Shown here in pieces: positions 57,889 to 64,000 of a stretch of DNA of 64,000 bases. The position numbers were made by a program, and so were the translations under genes. Within the stretch, counting starts at the first letter, position 1, and the number at the start of each line of letters is the position of its first letter. This DNA comes from Brachybacterium subflavum (GTDB taxonomy: Bacteria > Actinomycetota > Actinomycetes > Actinomycetales > Dermabacteraceae). The stretch is taken from the NCBI RefSeq assembly GCF_009299795.1, contig NZ_VIGP01000003.1, positions 310,001 through 374,000 on the forward strand, read 5' to 3'. The notes below the pieces were generated by a model that was not told the DNA's origin, searched no databases, and was given only the letters and a program-made list of their open reading frames with translations.

Positions 57889-59274
57889 ATGGAGCGCCGC
57901 ATCGGGGGACTGGAGACCGAGTTCGGGCTCGTGTGCGTCCGGGCCGACGGCACGCGCGCCCTCGAGCCGGAGGCGGCCGCGCGCGAGCTGTTCCGTCCCG
58001 TGGTCGCCCAGGGCCGCTCCTCGAACGTGTTCCTGCGCAACGCCGCCCGCCTGTACCTCGACGTCGGCTCGCATCCCGAGTACGCGACGGCCGAGTGCGA
58101 CGACTGGTGGGAGCTCGTGGCGCAGGACAAGGCGGGGGAGCGGATCCTCGCCGACCTCATGGCCCGCGCGAACGCGGCCCTCGCCGAGCGCGGGGAGGAC
58201 GCCCGCATCCACCTGTTCAAGAACAACGTGGACCACGAGGGCAACTCCTTCGGAAGCCACGAGAACTACCTCGTGGACCGTCGCGGCGAGTTCACCCGCC
58301 TGCCGCGGATCCTGCTGCCCTTCCTCGCCACGCGCCAGATCGTCACCGGTGCGGGCGGGGTGGTCAGCGAGGAGGACGGCGCCTCCCGCTTCGTCTTCTC
58401 CCGGCGCAGCGACCACATGTGGGAGGCCGTGTCCTCGGCGACCACCCGCACCCGGCCGCTGATCAACACCCGCGACGAGCCGCACGGCGACCCCACGCGC
58501 TTCCGCCGTCTGCACGTGATCGTGGGCGATTCGACCATGTCCGAGGTCTCCACGTGGCTGCGCTTCGCGACCACCGACCTCGTCCTGCGCCTCATCGAGT
58601 CCGGCCGCGCGGTCGACGTCCCCGAGCTCGAGGACACGATCTCCGCGATCCGCGTCGTCGCCCGCGACCTCCCCGGCACCGAGCCGCTGCCGCTCGCGAG
58701 CGGCAGCACCGCGAGCGCCCTGCAGATCCAGCAGCGCTACCTCGACCTCGTCGCGCCTCTCGCCCGCGAGGACGAGCTCGACGTCCTGGAGGCCTGGCAG
58801 CGCGCCCTGGACGCCGTCCTCACCGGCGACCGCTCCTGGGCCGCGCAGACCCTGGACTGGGCGGTCAAGGAGAGGCTGTTCACCCAGGTCGCCGCCCGCC
58901 ACGGGCTGGACCTGGGCGACCCGCGCATCGAGCGCCTCGACCTCGCGTATCACGACATCGACCCGGAGCAGGGCCTGGCGGCCTCGCTGCGCCGCCGCGG
59001 GCAGGCGCCCGCCGTGCTGTCCGATGCGGCGGTCGCGGCCGCACGGGACACCGCACCCGCGAGCACCCGGGCTCATCTGCGAGGACGCTTCGTCACGGCC
59101 GCCGAGGAGGCGCACGTGGACCACGTCGCCGACTGGACCACGATGCGGCTCGTGCGCCAGGGCGCGATGCCCGTGAGCGTCATGGACCCGTTCCAGACGG
59201 AGTCGGAGCAGGTGGACTCGCTCATCGCCCAGGTGAGGGCGCTCGGCTCCGCGGACGCGGCACCGCCCGCCTGA
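57889..59274 (+). CDS. pafA: PafA, Pup--protein ligase
   Basis: Attaches the C-terminal glutamate of Pup to substrate lysines with ATP. The 461-residue protein has the N-terminal GGLETEFGLVC (catalytic Glu/Mg site), NAARLYLDVGSHPEYATAEC, FKNNVDHEGNSFGSHENYL, NTRDEPHGDPTRFRRLHV and PFQTESEQVDSLI near the end. It lacks the Dop loop, which separates it from its paralogue. It follows pup by 4 bases. The pafB-pafC regulators that often come next are not found; FKBP genes follow instead. Confidence 0.97.
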   Translation: MERRIGGLETEFGLVCVRADGTRALEPEAAARELFRPVVAQGRSSNVFLRNAARLYLDVGSHPEYATAECDDWWELVAQDKAGERILADLMARANAALAERGEDARIHLFKNNVDHEGNSFGSHENYLVDRRGEFTRLPRILLPFLATRQIVTGAGGVVSEEDGASRFVFSRRSDHMWEAVSSATTRTRPLINTRDEPHGDPTRFRRLHVIVGDSTMSEVSTWLRFATTDLVLRLIESGRAVDVPELEDTISAIRVVARDLPGTEPLPLASGSTASALQIQQRYLDLVAPLAREDELDVLEAWQRALDAVLTGDRSWAAQTLDWAVKERLFTQVAARHGLDLGDPRIERLDLAYHDIDPEQGLAASLRRRGQAPAVLSDAAVAAARDTAPASTRAHLRGRFVTAAEEAHVDHVADWTTMRLVRQGAMPVSVMDPFQTESEQVDSLIAQVRALGSADAAPPA

Positions 59275-59401
59275 GCCCCTCCGCGGCCGCCTCCTTCCGG
59301 GCCCGTCGGCCCGTTCCCCTTCCAGCCCGGCCCCACCTCGACCCCGTACCCTGAGGGCATGGGCCGCCGCCGCGGCCTCCCCGACACGAAAGGCCCCCCT
59401 G

Positions 59402-60364
59402 GTGATCTCTCGCCGCTCCCTGTTCAGCTCCGCCCTCGCGGCGTCCGCCGCGATCGGTCTCGCCGCCTGCTCCGACGACCAGGACGGCACGGGCTCCTCG
59501 GACGGCGGCGGCGCGTCCGACAGCGCGACGCCCGCGCTCGACGGCGTCACGATCAGCAAGGACCTGAAGAAGGCGCCGAAGGTCGAGTTCACGACCCCGC
59601 TGAGCATCGACCAGCCGGACGCCCGCACGATCGTCGCCGGCAAGGGCGCGCAGATCGCCGAGGGCGACACGATCATCTGGCGCCCCCTCTACGTGGACGC
59701 GAGCAGCGGCAAGACCAAGCAGTCCTGGTGGAAGGACGGCCCCGCCGGCAGCGTCACCGTCTCCACCGACCAGATCGGCCAGAAGGCCGCGGACTTCCTG
59801 GTCACAGCGACCGTGGGCTCGCGCGTCGCCCTCGCCGGCTGGCAGCAGGACGCGAGCGGCTCGATGATCTCGCTCATCCAGGTGGCCGACATCGACCGCG
59901 TCGTCTCCCCGCTGCGCGCGAAGGGCACGGAGAAGAAGCCCTCGGGCGACCTGCCCGCCGTCAAGCTCGGCAAGGACGGCGCCCCGTCCCTCGAGGGCAA
60001 GCCCGAGGGGGATCCGCCGTCGAAGACCACCCGCGAGGTGCTCATCGAGGGCGAGGGCGACAAGACCCGGAAGGGCGACCACCTGGTGATGCAGTACACC
60101 GGGTGGACCTGGGACGACGGCAAGCAGTTCGACTCCTCGTGGGAGCGGAAGGTTCCCTTCGGCTTCACCCAGGGCCAGGGCGACGTCATCGCCGGCTGGG
60201 ACGAGCACCTCACCGGGCTGCCCATCGGCAGCCAGGTGATGCTCGTGATCCCGCCGAAGGACGCCTACGGCACCGACGAGCAGTCGGGCGGCGAGCTCGC
60301 CGGCAAGACCCTCGTGTTCGTCATCGACGTCCTCGACGCGGCGCCCACGCAGAAGAACTCCTGA
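59402..60364 (+). CDS. FKBP-type peptidyl-prolyl isomerase lipoprotein
   Basis: 320-residue secreted isomerase. The signal peptide has twin Arg (ISRRSLFSSALAA) and a lipobox LAAC with Cys23, so it is probably lipid-anchored outside the membrane. A first domain (~45-180) of uncertain fold precedes the C-terminal FKBP domain (~210-315): GDHLVMQYTGWTWDDGKQFDSS, PFGFTQGQGDVIAGWDEHL, GSQVMLVIPPKDAYG and LVFVIDVLD. GTG start at 59402 with GAAAGG upstream. A TACCCT box at 59347-59352 is the likely -10. It follows pafA, as in related actinobacteria. Confidence 0.92.
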   Translation: MISRRSLFSSALAASAAIGLAACSDDQDGTGSSDGGGASDSATPALDGVTISKDLKKAPKVEFTTPLSIDQPDARTIVAGKGAQIAEGDTIIWRPLYVDASSGKTKQSWWKDGPAGSVTVSTDQIGQKAADFLVTATVGSRVALAGWQQDASGSMISLIQVADIDRVVSPLRAKGTEKKPSGDLPAVKLGKDGAPSLEGKPEGDPPSKTTREVLIEGEGDKTRKGDHLVMQYTGWTWDDGKQFDSSWERKVPFGFTQGQGDVIAGWDEHLTGLPIGSQVMLVIPPKDAYGTDEQSGGELAGKTLVFVIDVLDAAPTQKNS

Positions 60365-60445
60365 GCCCGCGCCTCACCTCGCGCCGCTCTTCCGACACCC
60401 CGAGCGCATCCCCATCGCGCCGTTCCCACCGACCAGGAGGACACC

Positions 60446-60826
60446 ATGGACCGCAGCAAGCCCGAGATCGAGTTCCCCGGCACCGAGGCGCCCACCGAGC
60501 TGACGATCGTCGACGAGATCGAGGGCGAGGGCCCGGAGGCGAAGGCCGGCGACGTCGTGGACGTGCACTACGTGGGCGTCTCCCACGGGACCGGCGACGA
60601 GTTCGACGCCTCCTGGAACCGCGGCGAGCCGCTGCGCTTCCAGCTGGGCGTGGGCCAGGTCATCAGCGGCTGGGACCAGGGCGTGCAGGGCATGCGCACG
60701 GGCGGTCGCCGCCGCCTCGAGATCCCCGCCTCCCTCGCCTACGGCGACCGCGGCGCCCCGCCCGTGATCGCGCCCGGCGAGGCGCTGATCTTCGTGTGCG
60801 ACCTGGTGGCCGTCCACTCGCGCTGA
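60446..60826 (+). CDS. Cytosolic FKBP-type peptidyl-prolyl isomerase
   Basis: 126-residue single-domain FKBP with no signal peptide. Motifs are AGDVVDVHYVGVSHGTGDEF, FQLGVGQVISGWDQGVQGM, GGRRRLEIPASLAYGDRG and ALIFVCDLVAVHS. It catalyses cis-trans isomerisation of proline bonds in folding proteins. ATG at 60446 has GGAGGA upstream. It is the second of two adjacent FKBP genes, a cytosolic copy beside a secreted one, and precedes priA by 7 bases. Confidence 0.95.
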   Translation: MDRSKPEIEFPGTEAPTELTIVDEIEGEGPEAKAGDVVDVHYVGVSHGTGDEFDASWNRGEPLRFQLGVGQVISGWDQGVQGMRTGGRRRLEIPASLAYGDRGAPPVIAPGEALIFVCDLVAVHSR

Positions 60827-60833
60827 CGCCCTC

Positions 60834-62948
60834 GTGACCCGTGACGCGCAGGAGGGTCTGTTCGAGGCGCCTGCCCCCGCCGCCGATCCCGCCCCCGCGC
60901 AGACCTCCCGACCGCGCACCACGGCCGGGTTCGCGGTCGCCGCGCACGATCCCGTCGCCTCCGTGCGGCTGATCGGCGTGCTGCCCCACCTGGACCGTCC
61001 CTTCGACTACGCGGTGCCGGCGACCCTGGACGCGGCGGGCCCCGGCATGCGTGTGAAGGTCCGCTTCTCGGGGCGGGAGCACGACGGCATCGTGCTCGCA
61101 CGCGGTGCGCGGGCGAGCACGGACCGGCCGCTCGCGCCCCTGGCCCGCCTCGTCTCCGAGGACGTGGTGATCTCCCCGGACATGCTGCGCGTGTGCGAGG
61201 AGGTCGCCGAGAGGAGCGCGGGGAGCGTCGGGGACGTGCTGCGGCTCGCGATCCCGCCGCGGCACGCCCGCGCCGAGAAGTCCGATCGCGCGGCGGAGGA
61301 GAAGGAGAGCACGGGGACGCCCGCGCCCCCGGAGGATCCCGCCCCCGCCGATGAGACCGGCCTGGGGGAGGAGTCGTCGGCCGCTCCCGCCGACGACCTC
61401 CTCACCGCCTACGCGGGACTTCCCGCGCTGGTCTCCCGCGCCGGCGACCCGCAGGGTCCGGTGCCCCGCGCCGCCGTCGTCCTGGAACCCGCCCATTCCT
61501 GGGACGAGCTGACCGCCCGCGCGATCCAGGCGCTTCCGGAAGGAGCCGGGGCCCTCGTCATCGCGCCCGATCAGCGTGATGTGCAGCGTCTGCACCGCTG
61601 CCTCGATGCCCACGGGATCGCCCACGAGGTGCTCGCGAGCGCCGACGGCCCCGAGAAGCGCTATCGGGCCTTCCGCCGGATCCTGCGCGGCGCCTCGCGG
61701 GTGGTGATCGGGAACCGCTCGGCCGCCTTCGCCCCCGTCGCGGACCTCGCCCTGGCGATCTGCCTCGATCCGGCCGACGACCTCCTCGTCGAACCCCGTG
61801 CGCCGTACCCGCACCTGCGCACGATCCTGCAGTCCCGCTCCGCCCAGGAGCGCTGCGCCCTGCTGCTGGTCAGCCGGTCCCTGGACCCGCAGACCCTGTT
61901 CCTCGCCGAGAACGGCTACCTGCACCTGCTGCCGCCCGTGCCCGCGCCGCTCACGGCGGTGCGCCCGCACATCGAGGCCATGGACGAGTACCTGCGCGAG
62001 AGGGAGGGGCCCAGCGGCCGCTCCCGCATGCCCCAGCAGGCCATGCGCGTGCTGCGCGAGGGGATGGCCCACGGTCCTGTGCTCGTGCAGGTGCCGCGCT
62101 CCGGCTACGTCCCCGCGGTCGCCTGCACCTTCTGCGGCACCCGCTGCCGCTGTCCCCAGTGCGCCGCGCCGCTCGTGCTGCGCGGGCGCGGCGGCGGTCT
62201 CCAGTGCACCGTGTGCGGGCGCCGCGAGGACGCCTACCGCTGCCCGGAGTGCTCGCGCACGCAGGTGAGGGCCCTCGTCATCGGCTCCGCCCGCACCGCC
62301 GAGGAGCTGCGGCGGGCCTTCCCCGACGCCCCCTTCCGCGTCGCCGGCGGAGCCCAGGGCCCGGTCCCCGACGACGACGTGCCCGACGGGGCGATCGTCG
62401 TCGCGACCCCGGGCGCCGAGCCCGCGCCGCCCGCAGGGTTCGCGGCCGCCCTTCTTCTCGACGCCGACGCGATGCTCGCCCGCGCCGCCTTTGACGCCGA
62501 CGTCGAGGCCGTGCGCCGCTGGTCCAACGCGATCGCCCTCGTGCGGCCCCAGGCCGAGGGAGGGCGCGTGCTGATCGTCGGCACCTCGACGCTCCCCGCG
62601 ATCCGTGATCTCGTCGCCCACCGCTCGCGCGTCTTCCTCGACCGGGTCATGGAGGACCGCCGCGCCCTGGATCTCCCCCCGATCTCGAAGGTCGCCGAGG
62701 TCGTCGGCGACCGGCCCGCCGTGCGCTCCTTCCTGGCCCAGACCGCCCTGCCCGACGGCACGGACGACTTCGGGCCCGTCGACGTCCCCGAGGAGGACGA
62801 CCGCATCCGCTCGCGCGCCGTGCTGCGCCTGCCCGTCGAGCGCTCGCGCGAGCTCGCCGACGCCCTCCGCGCCGGCATCGCGGCCCGCAGCGCGCACAAG
62901 GACCCCGGCTCCCTGCGCGTGCGCCTCGATCCGCCCGACGTGTTCTGA
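60834..62948 (+). CDS. priA: PriA, primosomal replication-restart protein (actinobacterial form)
   Basis: Binds stalled forks to reload the replisome. It has 704 residues: N-terminal DNA-binding domain (VLPHLDRPFDYAVPATLDAAGPGMRV starts at ~48), then a helicase-like core without usable Walker A or B motifs. Two zinc-binding clusters follow (CTFCGTRCRCPQC and CTVCGRREDAYRCPEC). Loss of ATPase motifs is normal for actinobacterial PriA. Residues ~145-185 form a disordered Glu/Pro-rich insert. GTG start at 60834; the ribosome site is weak. priA-fmt order is conserved. Confidence 0.92.
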   Translation: MTRDAQEGLFEAPAPAADPAPAQTSRPRTTAGFAVAAHDPVASVRLIGVLPHLDRPFDYAVPATLDAAGPGMRVKVRFSGREHDGIVLARGARASTDRPLAPLARLVSEDVVISPDMLRVCEEVAERSAGSVGDVLRLAIPPRHARAEKSDRAAEEKESTGTPAPPEDPAPADETGLGEESSAAPADDLLTAYAGLPALVSRAGDPQGPVPRAAVVLEPAHSWDELTARAIQALPEGAGALVIAPDQRDVQRLHRCLDAHGIAHEVLASADGPEKRYRAFRRILRGASRVVIGNRSAAFAPVADLALAICLDPADDLLVEPRAPYPHLRTILQSRSAQERCALLLVSRSLDPQTLFLAENGYLHLLPPVPAPLTAVRPHIEAMDEYLREREGPSGRSRMPQQAMRVLREGMAHGPVLVQVPRSGYVPAVACTFCGTRCRCPQCAAPLVLRGRGGGLQCTVCGRREDAYRCPECSRTQVRALVIGSARTAEELRRAFPDAPFRVAGGAQGPVPDDDVPDGAIVVATPGAEPAPPAGFAAALLLDADAMLARAAFDADVEAVRRWSNAIALVRPQAEGGRVLIVGTSTLPAIRDLVAHRSRVFLDRVMEDRRALDLPPISKVAEVVGDRPAVRSFLAQTALPDGTDDFGPVDVPEEDDRIRSRAVLRLPVERSRELADALRAGIAARSAHKDPGSLRVRLDPPDVF

Positions 62949-62959
62949 GCCCCCGCCCG

Positions 62960-62965
62960 TAGAAT
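62960..62965 (+). promoter_or_regulatory. -10 box of fmt
   Basis: TAGAAT with 8 bases to ATG at 62974, giving a leader of at most one or two bases. Confidence 0.5.
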
Positions 62966-62973
62966 GGCTGATC

Positions 62974-63966
62974 ATGCGCATCCTCTTCGCCGGCACCCCT
63001 GAGGTCGCCGTCCCCTCGCTCCGCGCGCTGCTCGACTCGCCCCACGAGGTCGTCGCGGTGCTCACCCGCCCCGATGCCCCCTCGGGCCGCGGCCGGACCC
63101 TGCGGCCGAGTCCCGTCCGCGTCCTCGCCGAGGAGGCGGGTGTCCCCGTGCTCACCCCGGGCTCGCTGCGCGGGGAGGACGTGCTCTCGCAGCTGCGCGA
63201 CCTGGACGTCGAGGCGGCGGCCGTCGTGGCCTACGGGAACCTGGTCCCTCCGGCTGCGCTCGCGATCCCCCCGCGCGGCTGGGTGAACCTGCACTTCTCG
63301 CTGCTGCCCGCCTGGCGCGGCGCCGCCCCCGCCCAGCGCGCGGTGCTCGCCGGGCAGGAGAGCACCGGCATGACCACCTTCCTGCTCGAGAAGGGCATGG
63401 ACACCGGCCCCGTGCTCGCGACCCGCACGGTCGCCATCGACCCCTTCGAGACCGCCGGCTCCCTCCTGGACCGGATGGCGGTCGACGGCGCTCCGCTCCT
63501 GGTCGAGACGCTCGACGCCCTCGCGGACGGCACCGCGCGCGCGGTGCCGCAGAGCGAGGAGGGCGTGACCCGGGCAGCCAAGCTCACGCCCGCCGAGGCC
63601 GAGCTCGACCTCAGCCTTCCCTCCCACGAGGTCTCCGCCCGCATCCGCGGCATGAGCCCGCACCCCGGCGCGTGGACCACCTGGGAGGGCGAGCGGATGA
63701 AGGTGCTGGGCATCGAGCCCGTGCGCAGCGAGGCCCCGCAGCTGGCGCCCGGCCGCCTGCACGCCACGCGCAGGCAGCTGCTGATCGGCACCGGCAGCGA
63801 GCCCCTCGCCCTCGCCCAGCTCGCCCCTGCCGGGCGTCGCGCCATGCGCGCGGCGGACTGGGCCCGCGGCGCGGGCCTCGCCGAGGGCGCCGCGTTCGGG
63901 GCCGCGGACCACTCCGCTGACGACCCCGCCGACCGTCCCGCCGACGAGCAGGAGAGCACCCGATGA
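62974..63966 (+). CDS. fmt: Methionyl-tRNA formyltransferase
   Basis: Formylates initiator Met-tRNA using 10-formyl-tetrahydrofolate. It has 330 residues. Motifs are MRILFAGTPEVAVPSLRALL, VLTRPDAPSGRGRTLRPSPV, the catalytic region VNLHFSLLPAWRGAAPAQRAVLAG-like (NLHFSLLPAWRGAAP) and FLLEKGMDTGPVL with the catalytic Asp. The C-terminal tail (~315-330) is Asp/Ala-rich. ATG at 62974, preceded closely by a -10 box. The stop overlaps the next start (ATGA). Confidence 0.96.
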   Translation: MRILFAGTPEVAVPSLRALLDSPHEVVAVLTRPDAPSGRGRTLRPSPVRVLAEEAGVPVLTPGSLRGEDVLSQLRDLDVEAAAVVAYGNLVPPAALAIPPRGWVNLHFSLLPAWRGAAPAQRAVLAGQESTGMTTFLLEKGMDTGPVLATRTVAIDPFETAGSLLDRMAVDGAPLLVETLDALADGTARAVPQSEEGVTRAAKLTPAEAELDLSLPSHEVSARIRGMSPHPGAWTTWEGERMKVLGIEPVRSEAPQLAPGRLHATRRQLLIGTGSEPLALAQLAPAGRRAMRAADWARGAGLAEGAAFGAADHSADDPADRPADEQESTR

Positions 63967-64000
63967 ACGCGCACCATGACCAGGGACGGGACCGGCCCGA
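63963..64000 (+). CDS. Start of the next gene, probably 16S rRNA methyltransferase RsmB
   Basis: Only the first 12 codons are visible (MNAHHDQGRDRP). The ATG overlaps the fmt stop by 4 bases. In actinobacteria fmt is usually followed by rsmB/sun, which begins with a similarly polar tail, so rsmB is my guess from context alone. Truncated by the window edge. Confidence 0.5.
   Translation, partial: MNAHHDQGRDRP

Noticed and set aside
53218-59274. prcA/prcB hidden in another frame within the pup locus
   Set aside because: All intervals between arc, dop, pup and pafA overlap or are 4 bases long, leaving no room for 20S subunit genes, and no proteasome motif was seen in any frame here.
60834-62948. 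PriA without Walker motifs as a broken helicase gene
   Set aside because: The frame is intact and the zinc clusters are conserved. Loss of ATPase motifs is the known normal state of actinobacterial PriA.

Overview
The window is ordinary chromosomal DNA from a very GC-rich actinobacterium. The gene content (mycothiol ligase mshC, pupylation genes, DUF3052, DUF4191, polyphosphate glucokinase, glnA/glnA2/glnE cluster) and gene order match Actinomycetota. A Micrococcales-type organism (Brachybacterium or Dermabacteraceae-like) is my inference from style and synteny, not something the sequence proves. I see no insertion sequence, prophage, integrase, CRISPR array or replication origin. About 60 protein genes, two tRNAs (Val-TAC, Leu-GAG) and RNase P RNA can be supported. 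Many genes sit a fixed 6-8 bases behind a TANNNT -10 box and are probably read from leaderless mRNAs.

Layout. 1-4537: fatty-acid genes fabH and fabD, a small GntR regulator and the pyruvate dehydrogenase E1 gene aceE, all on the minus strand. Divergent from them are DUF3052 and tRNA-Val. 5.5-7.2 kb: a divergent zinc-free L31-like ribosomal protein gene and a PrmC-like methyltransferase whose NPPY motif is altered. 7.4-11.5 kb: sufS-sufU, a Nif3-like gene, a P-loop kinase-like gene and yaaA. 11.6-15.9 kb: rnpB, ppgK, map, a small SPOR-like gene, panB and a Ser/Asp-rich lipoprotein. 16-25.9 kb: nitrogen assimilation genes glnA2-glnE and glnA, with a RecB-like nuclease and a two-component system between them. 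26.3-35.5 kb: DUF4191, lipA, lipB, a probable membrane pseudokinase, the lipoyl E2 and E3 (lpd) genes and pepA. Lipoyl synthesis, E2, E3 and aceE together would supply the 2-oxoacid dehydrogenase complexes.

35.6-45.8 kb: two small membrane proteins, pyrD, rarA, rpsD, alaS, ruvX, mltG and aroE; the last four are tightly packed and probably co-transcribed. 45.9-49.6 kb: tRNA-Leu, an unknown gene, trmL, a prepilin-peptidase-like gene, DUF5703, an acidic protein and uppP. 49.7-64 kb: mshC, PAC2, a site-2 protease, trmI, then arc-dop-pup-pafA, two FKBP isomerases, priA, fmt and the first codons of a further gene, probably rsmB.

The most notable feature is the pupylation locus. It encodes the tag (Pup), ligase (PafA), deamidase/depupylase (Dop) and unfoldase ring (ARC), but the 20S proteasome genes prcB and prcA are absent from their usual place: only 4 bases separate pup and pafA. 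ARC also lacks the C-terminal proteasome-docking residues. Together these suggest pupylation without proteasomal degradation, as known from Corynebacterium. The second is an orphan AT-rich island at about 26050-26130 with four evenly spaced (A/G)T(A/C)ACG half-sites, no gene in front of it and a strong hairpin 90-130 bases further on.
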